Assembly (NCBI GenBank): GCA_003505715.1
Contig: DNXU01000025.1
Span: 3,263 to 8,557, forward strand
Direction of reading: 5' to 3'
DNA length: 5,295 nucleotides
Source of the DNA: Cyanobacteria bacterium UBA8803
GTDB lineage: Bacteria > Cyanobacteriota > Cyanobacteriia > Cyanobacteriales > Coleofasciculaceae
Shown here: positions 1-5,240 of the stretch, piece after piece
How the letters are laid out: every line of letters starts with the position of its first letter
Numbering within the stretch: the stretch's first letter is position 1
The notes under the pieces: model-generated
What the model was told of the DNA's origin: nothing
The model's database searches: none
What the model saw: the letters and a program-made list of their open reading frames with translations, nothing else
Position numbers and translations under genes: made by a program

Positions 1-32
1 TCAGGGTAAACCCATACCCCATAACCCATTCC
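1..32. repeat. Partial intergenic repeat at left edge (REP-like half plus heptads)
   Basis: Bases 1-15 (TCAGGGTAAACCCAT) are identical to 1277-1291, the right half of the fuller element at 1256-1300. From 11 the sequence runs as three imperfect 7-base units, CCCATAC, CCCATAA and CCCATTC. The left half of the element would lie outside the window. The repeat ends 8 bases before the first ATG of the phosphatase gene, so it forms most of that gene's visible leader. The match and the 7-base periodicity are seen directly; membership of a dispersed cyanobacterial repeat family is inferred. Confidence 0.6.
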
Positions 33-40
33 AGACTTTC

Positions 41-583
41 ATGACAATGAGCTTATTACTAATAGATATGGACGGCACGCTCCGCGAACCACTCAGCGGA
101 CAGCAACACTTCCAACATCCCAAAGATCAACAGATTATTGAAGGTGCTGAGATTGCCCTTTGCGCCTACCAAGAGGATTGGATTATTGTTGGCATCACCA
201 ACCAAGGCGGAGTGGCTGCAGGTCATAAGTCTATGCAAAACTGCATCAAGGAACAGCAATACACGCTTGAGTTATTCCCAGAATTAAGAGAAATCTACTT
301 CTGCCCCGACTTTGAGGGCAGAAAGTGTTTCCGCGTCACTCGTCACAATGTTCATAACCACAGCCAAACCAAGTGGTCTGGGCAGTACCGCAAACCGCGA
401 TCAGGCATGTTGCAACTAGCAATGGTCAGGCACAAACATACTCCGCAAACTTCCCTGTATGTAGGCGATCGCTCCGAGGATGAACAAGCTGCCCAACGAG
501 CAGGTATACCCTTTCAATGGGCATGGGACTGGATCGAGCAACATCAAGAGGCGATCGTCCCCAACCTTGCAAAAGTACAATAA
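41..583 (+). CDS. HAD-superfamily (subfamily IIIA-like) phosphatase
   Basis: A 180-aa haloacid-dehalogenase-fold phosphatase, probably cytosolic. All four HAD motifs are visible. Motif I is DMDGT at 9-13, with D9 the expected nucleophile and D11 the acid/base. Motif II is T53 in GITNQGG. Motif III is K118 in RKPRSGML. Motif IV is VGDRSED at 141-147, with D143 and D147 as likely Mg2+ ligands. ITNQGG, RKPxxGM and the length fit the HisB-N/GmhB/polynucleotide 3'-phosphatase branch, whose substrates are small sugar, histidinol or nucleic-acid phosphates; the actual substrate cannot be read from sequence. The segment 88-113 that would hold the zinc loop of GmhB/HisB is altered (C88, C96, H102, H105, H107, no CxC before RKP). 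ATG at 41 and ATG at 47 are both possible and neither has a clear Shine-Dalgarno. The frame is open to the window edge, but motif I normally sits close to the N-terminus, which favours a start here. Confidence 0.85.
   Translation: MTMSLLLIDMDGTLREPLSGQQHFQHPKDQQIIEGAEIALCAYQEDWIIVGITNQGGVAAGHKSMQNCIKEQQYTLELFPELREIYFCPDFEGRKCFRVTRHNVHNHSQTKWSGQYRKPRSGMLQLAMVRHKHTPQTSLYVGDRSEDEQAAQRAGIPFQWAWDWIEQHQEAIVPNLAKVQ
465..472. repeat. HIP1 octamer GCGATCGC (one of four)
   Basis: This is a perfect copy of the highly iterated palindrome of cyanobacteria. Further perfect copies lie at 2680-2687 (in the 2-Cys peroxiredoxin gene), 4081-4088 and 5154-5161 (both in the debranching-enzyme gene). All four are within coding sequence. 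Near-matches such as CGATCG also occur, for example around 551 and 3340. Four copies in 5.3 kb is far above chance and is the main compositional sign of a cyanobacterial host. Confidence 0.9.
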
Positions 584-643
584 CCAGAAAGGCCAAGGGT
601 TGGATATTGTAATTTACAGCAGTGTCCGTTTACATAAAAGCCC

Positions 644-835
644 CTAAGCTTCTTCTTGATTGGCTTCAGGTTTATCGCTGACCCGTGGATTGGTGGGAGA
701 ACTTTGGCGAATGCTCATCCGTTCTTCTCGATCTATAAATCCGCTCTCTGGTTGTGGCTCTGGCAGCTCGATATCTTTTTGATCGCTATCATTGATGGTA
801 GATTCTATGTCCTGAGGTTTAATTTGATTACTCAT
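644..835 (-). CDS. Small acidic, probably disordered protein of unknown function
   Basis: I do not recognise this 63-aa protein. It is rich in Asp/Glu (15) and Pro (7), with 7 Lys/Arg, no Cys, no Trp and no hydrophobic stretch long enough for a membrane or signal segment. It therefore looks soluble and intrinsically disordered. The most distinctive patch is FIDREERMSIRQSSPTNPR (33-51), where basic residues cluster. The ATG at 835 is preceded by AAGGAAG (847-841) with a 5-base spacer, a good ribosome-binding site. That is the main reason for calling this strand rather than the overlapping + strand frame at 656-859, which encodes Trp/Phe/Ile-rich sequence typical of an antisense shadow. It converges with the phosphatase gene; the 60-base gap between their stops shows no strong terminator hairpin. 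It could still be a chance frame. Confidence 0.6.
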   Translation of the reverse strand: MSNQIKPQDIESTINDSDQKDIELPEPQPESGFIDREERMSIRQSSPTNPRVSDKPEANQEEA

Positions 836-847
836 GATGACTTCCTT

Positions 848-1255
848 AATAAAGATTGACCTACCATAGTAATTTCTTACTCATGGTTATTACTTCACTC
901 GTGGCAGTAGCTCAACTTTGGACTTTGGCACAGCCTGCTTACCGTCGCTCGAAGGCTTTGTAGGCATCAATCACATTACATGTCTTATCCTAGTCAAACT
1001 TTGTGCTGATGATGTCTGTCTAGAGTTTCAAGTGGTTGTACTGCTAAAGCAGGAAATTCTCAAGCAAGGGAACAGGTAGAATGATTTACGTACAAAAAGT
1101 ATAAAAAGTTACTTTTGATAACTCCCACCTTTTAGGGGTAGGGAATGGCGTTATGGTATGAGAATTGAGCGTTCAGCCATACAGTTGATGCAACTGAAAA
1201 AAGCATCTTGCCAACTAACCATATTAAGGTATTCAGTTCAGACGCAACCTAATTT
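848..1255. other. Gene-free spacer with no convincing feature
   Basis: About 400 bases upstream of the small acidic gene and downstream of the redox cluster. No frame shows a protein-like product with a ribosome-binding site, and no tRNA or other RNA gene is evident. A + strand frame at 1158-1346 runs through the repeat element and has low-complexity, non-protein-like content. Local structure is limited to CAGTTG-ATG-CAACTG at 1182-1196 (6-bp arms, 3-base loop) and an A/T-rich patch at 1091-1116 containing AAAAG-TTA-CTTTT. The part nearest 848 should hold the promoter of the - strand acidic protein, but I cannot pick out a clear -10/-35 pair. Confidence 0.5.
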
Positions 1256-1300
1256 CCCATTCCCCTTCGGCTATGCTCAGGGTAAACCCATTCCCTATTT
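1256..1300. repeat. REP-like imperfect hairpin flanked by heptad-like repeats
   Basis: The core CCCTTCGGCTATGCTCAGGG (1263-1282) is an imperfect inverted repeat. CCCT pairs with AGGG at the base and GGC with GCT near a three-base loop, with unpaired bases between. It is bracketed by the same 7-mer, CCCATTC, at 1256-1262 and 1287-1293, followed by the related CCTATTT. The CTTCGGCTAxGCTCAG type core is one I associate with dispersed repeats in cyanobacterial intergenic DNA. It sits 7 bases downstream of the stop codon of the 77-aa gene, a typical position for REP elements, where it could act as a 3' mRNA structure. No transposase lies next to it. Confidence 0.65.
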
Positions 1301-1306
1301 CCAAAA

Positions 1307-1540
1307 TTATCTCTTGCTATTAATGAGCGCTCCTGCTGCTGCTTGAAGAGAAGGATAATCAAGTTCTGGCTGACCGTTGATGTAGTATTTACTTCCTACA
1401 GCTTCACAGATAGTACCCACGAGCGACCCATCAGCGTTATAGACTGCTAATACCTGCTCAATTTCACTGGGTTGAAAACCTTGGAGAGTTGTACTCCATT
1501 CACTTTGTTCGAGCGAGCGAATTTTAATTGTTTCTTCCAT
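1307..1540 (-). CDS. Small conserved-looking protein of unknown function (77 aa)
   Basis: I do not recognise the family. The protein is soluble-looking and mildly acidic, with one Cys (C45), no signal or membrane segment, and a central hydrophobic/Gly pattern VLAVYNADGSLVGTI (30-44) that suggests a beta-hairpin. It ends in a short Ala-rich, probably helical tail (64-77). The start is set at the ATG at 1540 because GGAG (1552-1549) lies 8 bases upstream. The frame is open further, to a TTG at 1612, but that would add a Cys/Phe-rich 24-residue stretch with no ATG and no ribosome-binding site. It lies 84 bases downstream of the CPLC redoxin gene on the same strand, so it may be the last cistron of the redox cluster, and a REP-like element follows its stop. 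A role in thiol metabolism is only an inference from position. Confidence 0.7.
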   Translation of the reverse strand: MEETIKIRSLEQSEWSTTLQGFQPSEIEQVLAVYNADGSLVGTICEAVGSKYYINGQPELDYPSLQAAAGALINSKR

Positions 1541-1624
1541 GTCATTGACTCCGCTAGTAACTTTCACTACACAAAAACTGAGTATGCAGCAGAAAAGTTT
1601 TTTAGACAACAAGTCTGAGATCCT

Positions 1625-2170
1625 CTATTGAGATTGCTCAATGGCACTGAGCAGCTTCTCAACCTCAGCATTAGGTGACAGGAAAGAAAACAGATGTTTA
1701 AAACGGAGTTGCCCTTGTGGGTTGAGCAGAAACTGTGCGGGTAGGGGAGCGCCTAATGCTTGGCCAACTTCATAAGCTTGAAAAGTACGACAGTCGGGGT
1801 CACTCAGGAGGGGCATTTTTAAACCCAGGTCTTTAACTACTTGTTGGCTCTGCTGCCGATCTGTACTTGTTATCATCAGCACCTCAACCCCCTTCTCGGT
1901 AAATCGCTCGTACTTCTCGTTCATCGCCTTGATGTGGGGGAAGCACAGGGGACAGTATTGCTTTTCAGTAAAAATGCGCGTAAAAGCCAGAAGGACAGGT
2001 TGTTGACCTCGGTAACTCGATAATTTGACTTGACGGTTGTTGGTAATATCTGGAAGCTCAAAGTCAGGTGTTATCGCTCCCAGTTGGAGAGGGTTGCTGG
2101 CAGGTACTGGGAAAAAATTACGGACAAAGCGCTCGTTAAATAAGCCGCTAAAGTCACTAGACGTTAGCAT
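1625..2170 (-). CDS. Peroxiredoxin-like (AhpC/TSA-fold) redoxin with CPLC motif
   Basis: A 181-aa thioredoxin-fold protein of the AhpC/TSA-redoxin superfamily, with no signal peptide and so probably cytosolic. Fold landmarks are TPDFELPDI (34-42), the VKLSSYRGQQPVLLAF strand region (48-63), the active-site region C73-P-L-C76, LLSDPDCRTFQAYEV (121-135), and LPAQFLLNPQG (143-153), which corresponds to the cis-Pro loop. A third cysteine, C127, lies in the SDPD segment. It lacks the canonical peroxiredoxin PxxxTxxC arrangement (the residue three before C73 is Lys) and has no Arg before the FLLN strand where peroxiredoxins place their catalytic Arg. A CxxC disulfide oxidoreductase is therefore as likely as a peroxidase. 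The ATG at 2170 is preceded by TAAGGAGG (2190-2183), a perfect Shine-Dalgarno, but with an unusually long 12-base spacer. It follows the 2-Cys peroxiredoxin gene after a 95-base gap containing a strong hairpin. Confidence 0.87.
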   Translation of the reverse strand: MLTSSDFSGLFNERFVRNFFPVPASNPLQLGAITPDFELPDITNNRQVKLSSYRGQQPVLLAFTRIFTEKQYCPLCFPHIKAMNEKYERFTEKGVEVLMITSTDRQQSQQVVKDLGLKMPLLSDPDCRTFQAYEVGQALGAPLPAQFLLNPQGQLRFKHLFSFLSPNAEVEKLLSAIEQSQ

Positions 2171-2182
2171 TGAGGGTTGAAT

Positions 2183-2190
2183 CCTCCTTA
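2183..2190 (-). promoter_or_regulatory. Perfect Shine-Dalgarno with long spacer
   Basis: TAAGGAGG on the - strand can pair along all eight bases with the 16S rRNA 3' end, yet it lies 12 bases from the ATG instead of the usual 5-9. Its GAGG (2186-2183) can pair with CCTC (2175-2172), making a 4-bp hairpin that would either hide the site or shorten the effective distance to the start codon. The pairing is weak and may have no function. Confidence 0.6.
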
Positions 2191-2206
2191 ACTATATAAA
2201 TATAGA

Positions 2207-2228
2207 CCCCAACAAGTTTATGTTGGGG
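2207..2228 (-). terminator. Intercistronic hairpin between the two redoxin genes
   Basis: CCCCAACA (2207-2214) and TGTTGGGG (2221-2228) form a perfect 8-bp stem with a 6-base loop, 37 bases past the stop of the 2-Cys peroxiredoxin gene and 36 bases before the start of the next gene. On the - strand it is followed by TCTATATTTATATAG rather than a clean U-run. It may be a partial terminator, an mRNA 3' stabiliser or a processing site. A second small palindrome, CTATAT-AA-ATATAG (2192-2205), follows directly. The stem is seen directly; the role is inferred. Confidence 0.55.
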
Positions 2229-2265
2229 CGTATCTATCGGTCTACAAAATTCTCACCCTTTAGAG

Positions 2266-2871
2266 TTAAACCGCCGCAAAGTACACCTTGGACTTGACGG
2301 GGTCGGGCACCATGGTCTTGTCACCCGGTTGCCAACCAGCAGGACAGACTTCATCCGGATGCGCCTGAACGTATTGAATTGCTTTCAGAGTACGCAGGGT
2401 TTCATCTACGCTACGGCCAAAGGATAGGTTGTTTATGGTCGCGTGCTGAATGATGCCTTCTTTGTCGATGATGAACAACCCTCGCAGCGCCACACCTGCA
2501 TCTGGATCGAGAACATTGTATGCTATACTGATTTCTTTTTTGAGGTCAGAAACCAGAGGATAATTTAAATCACCGACACCGCCCGATTTGCGGTCGGTCT
2601 GAATCCATGCTAGGTGAGAGAATTCGCTGTCTACAGAGACGCCGAGAACTTCGGTGCCTAGTTCTTTGAATTCCTCATAGCGATCGCTAAATGCCGTGAT
2701 TTCAGTGGGGCAGACAAAGGTGAAGTCTAACGGATAGAAGAACAGAACGACATATTTACCGCGATAGTCAGATAGTTTAATGGTCTTGAATTCTTGATCG
2801 ACTACAGCAGTAGCACTGAATTCCGGAGCCGATTGGCCTACTCGCAGACATCCTTCCATTGCATTTGTCAT
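2266..2871 (-). CDS. Typical 2-Cys peroxiredoxin (AhpC/Prx1 type)
   Basis: A cytosolic thiol peroxidase of 201 aa that reduces H2O2 and organic peroxides (peroxynitrite in some homologues) and is usually recycled by thioredoxin or NTRC in cyanobacteria. The active site [11 protein letters not shown] (47-57) carries P47, T51 and the peroxidatic cysteine C54. R130 in ALRGLFIID completes the catalytic set. The resolving cysteine C176 sits in EVCPAGW. GGVG (97-100) and the C-terminal Tyr-Phe (197-198) are the two features linked in this family to sensitivity to overoxidation. An extra cysteine, C8, is present near the N-terminus. The ATG at 2871 has AAGGAG (2886-2881) 9 bases upstream and gives the usual family length. 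The frame extends to a GTG at 2913, adding 14 residues, but without a comparable ribosome-binding site. It is the first gene of a probable - strand redox cluster and is divergent from the debranching-enzyme gene. Confidence 0.96.
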   Translation of the reverse strand: MTNAMEGCLRVGQSAPEFSATAVVDQEFKTIKLSDYRGKYVVLFFYPLDFTFVCPTEITAFSDRYEEFKELGTEVLGVSVDSEFSHLAWIQTDRKSGGVGDLNYPLVSDLKKEISIAYNVLDPDAGVALRGLFIIDKEGIIQHATINNLSFGRSVDETLRTLKAIQYVQAHPDEVCPAGWQPGDKTMVPDPVKSKVYFAAV

Positions 2872-2922
2872 GAAATCATTCTCCTTGAACTTTTTGGCGT
2901 ATACGTTCGCCACAAACCATCA

Positions 2923-2943
2923 GTAAGGTTAGCGCAACCTTAC
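2923..2943. promoter_or_regulatory. Inverted repeat upstream of 2-Cys peroxiredoxin (8-bp arms)
   Basis: GTAAGGTT (2923-2930) and AACCTTAC (2936-2943) are perfect inverted arms around the 5-base spacer AGCGC. The centre is 62 bases upstream of the peroxiredoxin ATG. It could be a dimeric-repressor or activator site, or a hairpin in the 5' leader if transcription starts further upstream. The symmetry is seen directly; the regulator is unknown. Confidence 0.5.
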
Positions 2944-2952
2944 CTAGATTAC

Positions 2953-2969
2953 TAAATACTGATTATTTA
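2953..2969. promoter_or_regulatory. A/T-rich inverted repeat, possible PerR/Fur-like operator
   Basis: TAAATA (2953-2958) and TATTTA (2964-2969) are perfect 6-bp arms around CTGAT. Its A/T-rich 7-1-7 layout loosely resembles PerR or Fur boxes: by eye 9 of 14 positions agree with the PerR consensus TTATAAT-n-ATTATAA. Such regulators do control peroxidase genes in cyanobacteria. A chance A/T palindrome is a real alternative. Confidence 0.35.
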
Positions 2970-3089
2970 CGAACTGTAACGACTATATCATACTCATAAC
3001 GATTTTGAGTAGGCAGTTGATTGGGGGTTGGGGTTTTGGCAATTTTTTCTTCTGAGCAGAAAATTCATACAGGAAACCGTAGATTAGAC

Positions 3090-5213
3090 ATGCAAGGCAC
3101 AATCGTTTCCATCGGGGTGAATTACTTAGATAGGCGAGAATGGCTGCTTACCAATGGATTGGGCAGTTTTGCGAGTGGTACAGTTTGCGATGCTCGCACC
3201 CGTACCTATCACGGTTGGTTAATCGCTGCCCTCGATCCGCCAGGACGCCGTACCCTGTTGCTGTCTCATTTTGATGCCAGCTTAGAAATCGCAGGGAAGG
3301 TTTGGGCGATCTCAACCAATTTTTGGGATCGCGGCAAGACGATCGCTCCCTTCGGTTACCAACTCCTGCGTTCCTTTGAAATCAACCCAGTACCTCAGTG
3401 GGTGTGGGGTTACCAACAGTGGCAGTTGACGCGGCAGGTAGTCATGCCTTATGGATTACAGGGGAATGGCGGATGGACTCAAGAAATTCCTCAGGACTCA
3501 TGCTCGATCACCAATTGCCAATACTGCAACCGCATCTTAATTCACTATCGGTATGAAGGGAACAACTCCGCAATCTTGAGGCTGCGGCCTTTGATTGCGG
3601 ATCGCGACTTTCACCACCAACAGTCAGCTGATGAGAATGTACAATTCTCCCAATTAGTAGGAGAGCAGGGAATTTACTTGCAATGCACTCACAACAATCA
3701 AGTAGGAACCCCCTGGCAGTTGCGCTGGAGTAGGGGGGATTACGAACCAGAAGGAGTTTGGTATTGGAATTATTACTATCCAGAAGAAAACCAGCGGGGG
3801 TTAGGTGACAAGGAAGACCTCTACAGTCCTGGCTACCTAAGAGTAAGGATGCATCCCGGCTCGTCCGTAACCCTAGAAGCACGGGTAGGATGTCCGGATG
3901 CAGCACTTCCCCAACTCAATTCCCAGTTATTTGGGCAAGCAGTACTCGAAGAGCAAAAACGACAAAACCAACTTTACATCCTAGGCTCTACAGCTGCCCA
4001 GAAATTTTATCAACTGCGCAGGCCACAACACCCTGAGACTCCCATTCCCGAAACAATTTGGCATCAACTATTGCAAGCGGGCGATCGCTTTATTGCCTAC
4101 CGCGCCTCGATTAATGGCCCAACGGTCATTGCAGGTTATCCCTGGTTTAATGATTGGGGCCGCGATACGCTAATTGCTTTACCCGGACTGGCTTTAGCCA
4201 CAGGAAATTTTGCTCTCGCTAAGGGATTGCTCAAAACCTTTGCCAGCTATTGTCAGGATGGATTGATTCCTAATACTTTCCCCGATGCTGGTGCCGAACC
4301 TATTTATAACAGTATTGATGCATCCCTTTGGTGGCTGGAGACCCTGGGACTTTATCTAGAAACAACCCAAGATTGGGACTTTTTGATTCAGCAATACCCT
4401 GTAGTTCGGAAAATCTACAAAGCCTATACGGCAGGAACCCGCTATCAGATTCAGGTAGATGCTGCCGATGGACTGCTGACATGGGATGCGCCAGATGTTG
4501 CCATTACCTGGATGGATGTCGTGCTTGACGGTCAACCAATTACCCCACGTCGAGGCAAACCTGTAGAAATCAACGCTCTTTGGTATTCGGCATTGTGTTG
4601 GATCGGCCAGTGGACAGAAAAAATGGTTATCGGTGCTATTTCCGACCGAGTGCGTCTGATGCATCATGCCCAACACTATTTTCAACAGGCACAGAAGGTG
4701 AAGGCGTCTTTACAAAAGTTTTGGAATCCGGATTGTAATTATTTCTTCGATACGATCGCCCCAGACGATCGACGGGATGCTCGGATTCGTCCTAATGCAG
4801 TTTTAGCTCTCTCCCTTGCTCATTGCGGTTTTCCTGAAGATCAGGCACGCCGAGTGTTGCAGGTGGCACGAGAGCGCCTCCTCACCCCCTACGGCCTACG
4901 CAGCCTCGACCCAACAGATCCGGACTACATCGGTTACTATAGCGGTGATCGCTGGCATCGAGACCGCGCTTACCATCAGGGAACGGTTTGGAGTTGGCTG
5001 ATCGGACCCTTTAGCCGCGCCTGGAAGCGTTTCTATCCCACAGAACCCCTCCCCTTTGACTGGCAGCCATTGCTGGATCACCTTCAGCAGCAAGCTGGTC
5101 TTGGCTCCATTTCCGAAATTTTTGACGGCAACCCCCCCCACTTACCCCAAGGTGCGATCGCCCAAGCATGGTCAGTTGCCGAACTGATCCGTCATTTCGC
5201 CAATTTTGAGTAG
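3090..5213 (+). CDS. Amylo-alpha-1,6-glucosidase (glycogen debranching enzyme, GH133-type)
   Basis: A 707-aa cytosolic enzyme of glycogen breakdown, expected to cleave alpha-1,6 branch points left after phosphorylase action. The N-terminal beta-rich GDE domain begins with REWLLTNGLGSFASGT (16-31) and RTYHGWLIAAL (38-48). The catalytic (alpha/alpha)6-barrel spans about 320-700 and shows GYPWFNDWGRDTLIALPGL (349-367, D359 in WGRD), IDASLWW (409-415), TWMD (473-476), EINALWY (493-499), RPNAVLALSL (567-576), YHQGTVWSWLIGP (628-640) and AQAWSVAELIR (691-701). These are hallmarks of the bacterial/archaeal GDE family; by analogy the catalytic acids lie among the barrel Asp/Glu, but I do not assign them. 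Length is normal, and the separate glucanotransferase domain of the large eukaryotic enzyme is absent. The start is uncertain: ATG at 3090 is preferred, TTG at 3021 would add 23 unlike-family residues, and GTG at 3117 is possible. None has a good Shine-Dalgarno. It stands alone on this strand. Confidence 0.94.
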   Translation: MQGTIVSIGVNYLDRREWLLTNGLGSFASGTVCDARTRTYHGWLIAALDPPGRRTLLLSHFDASLEIAGKVWAISTNFWDRGKTIAPFGYQLLRSFEINPVPQWVWGYQQWQLTRQVVMPYGLQGNGGWTQEIPQDSCSITNCQYCNRILIHYRYEGNNSAILRLRPLIADRDFHHQQSADENVQFSQLVGEQGIYLQCTHNNQVGTPWQLRWSRGDYEPEGVWYWNYYYPEENQRGLGDKEDLYSPGYLRVRMHPGSSVTLEARVGCPDAALPQLNSQLFGQAVLEEQKRQNQLYILGSTAAQKFYQLRRPQHPETPIPETIWHQLLQAGDRFIAYRASINGPTVIAGYPWFNDWGRDTLIALPGLALATGNFALAKGLLKTFASYCQDGLIPNTFPDAGAEPIYNSIDASLWWLETLGLYLETTQDWDFLIQQYPVVRKIYKAYTAGTRYQIQVDAADGLLTWDAPDVAITWMDVVLDGQPITPRRGKPVEINALWYSALCWIGQWTEKMVIGAISDRVRLMHHAQHYFQQAQKVKASLQKFWNPDCNYFFDTIAPDDRRDARIRPNAVLALSLAHCGFPEDQARRVLQVARERLLTPYGLRSLDPTDPDYIGYYSGDRWHRDRAYHQGTVWSWLIGPFSRAWKRFYPTEPLPFDWQPLLDHLQQQAGLGSISEIFDGNPPHLPQGAIAQAWSVAELIRHFANFE

Positions 5214-5240
5214 TAATGGTGCGGAAGGTGGGTACCAACT

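Larger units (their letters stand above)
2872..3089. promoter_or_regulatory. Divergent control region, peroxiredoxin / debranching enzyme
   Basis: This 218-base spacer must hold the promoters of both divergent genes. Candidate -10 boxes are TATAGT on the - strand (2987-2982) and TATCAT on the + strand (2986-2991), which overlap each other. Neither has a convincing -35 at 16-18 bases, so they are only suggestions. Two inverted repeats lie on the peroxiredoxin side (2923-2943 and 2953-2969). A G/T-rich stretch, TTGGGGGTTGGGGTTTTGG, occupies 3021-3039. No good Shine-Dalgarno precedes the debranching-enzyme start. Confidence 0.5.

Noticed and set aside
584..643. Bidirectional terminator between the convergent phosphatase and acidic-protein genes
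   Set aside because: Only 4-bp stems (CCAA-GGG-TTGG at 593-603 and AAGC/GCTT across the - strand stop) can be drawn, which is too weak to call.
656..859. + strand frame of 67 codons opposite the small acidic gene
   Set aside because: Its Trp/Phe/Ile-rich product looks like the antisense image of a polar protein, and no ribosome-binding site precedes it, whereas the - strand frame has a good one.
920..1035. Possible decayed gene on the - strand (a run reading DAYKAFERR between stops)
   Set aside because: Stops interrupt it every 10-20 codons, and I could not tie the fragments to any transposase or other family. It is compatible with chance.
1182..1196. CAGTTG-ATG-CAACTG hairpin as a terminator or operator
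   Set aside because: It is only 6 bp, has no U-run on the - strand, and no gene boundary is next to it. The A-run on the + side is short and does not make a convincing terminator.
1158..1346. + strand frame of 62 codons in the spacer
   Set aside because: It runs through the REP-like repeat and into the 3' end of the 77-aa gene, and it has no protein-like pattern.
1541..1612. N-terminal extension of the 77-aa protein from TTG 1612, giving a signal-peptide-like Cys-rich stretch
   Set aside because: It has no ATG and no Shine-Dalgarno, while the ATG at 1540 has GGAG at 8 bases.
2872..2913. 14-residue extension of the peroxiredoxin from GTG 2913
   Set aside because: The ATG at 2871 has AAGGAG at 9 bases and gives the usual family length and N-terminus.
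3508..3906. - strand frame of 132 codons inside the debranching-enzyme gene
   Set aside because: It lies entirely opposite a well-supported coding region, lacks a ribosome-binding site and shows no recognisable motifs; the same applies to the frames at 4356-4685 and 4896-5238.
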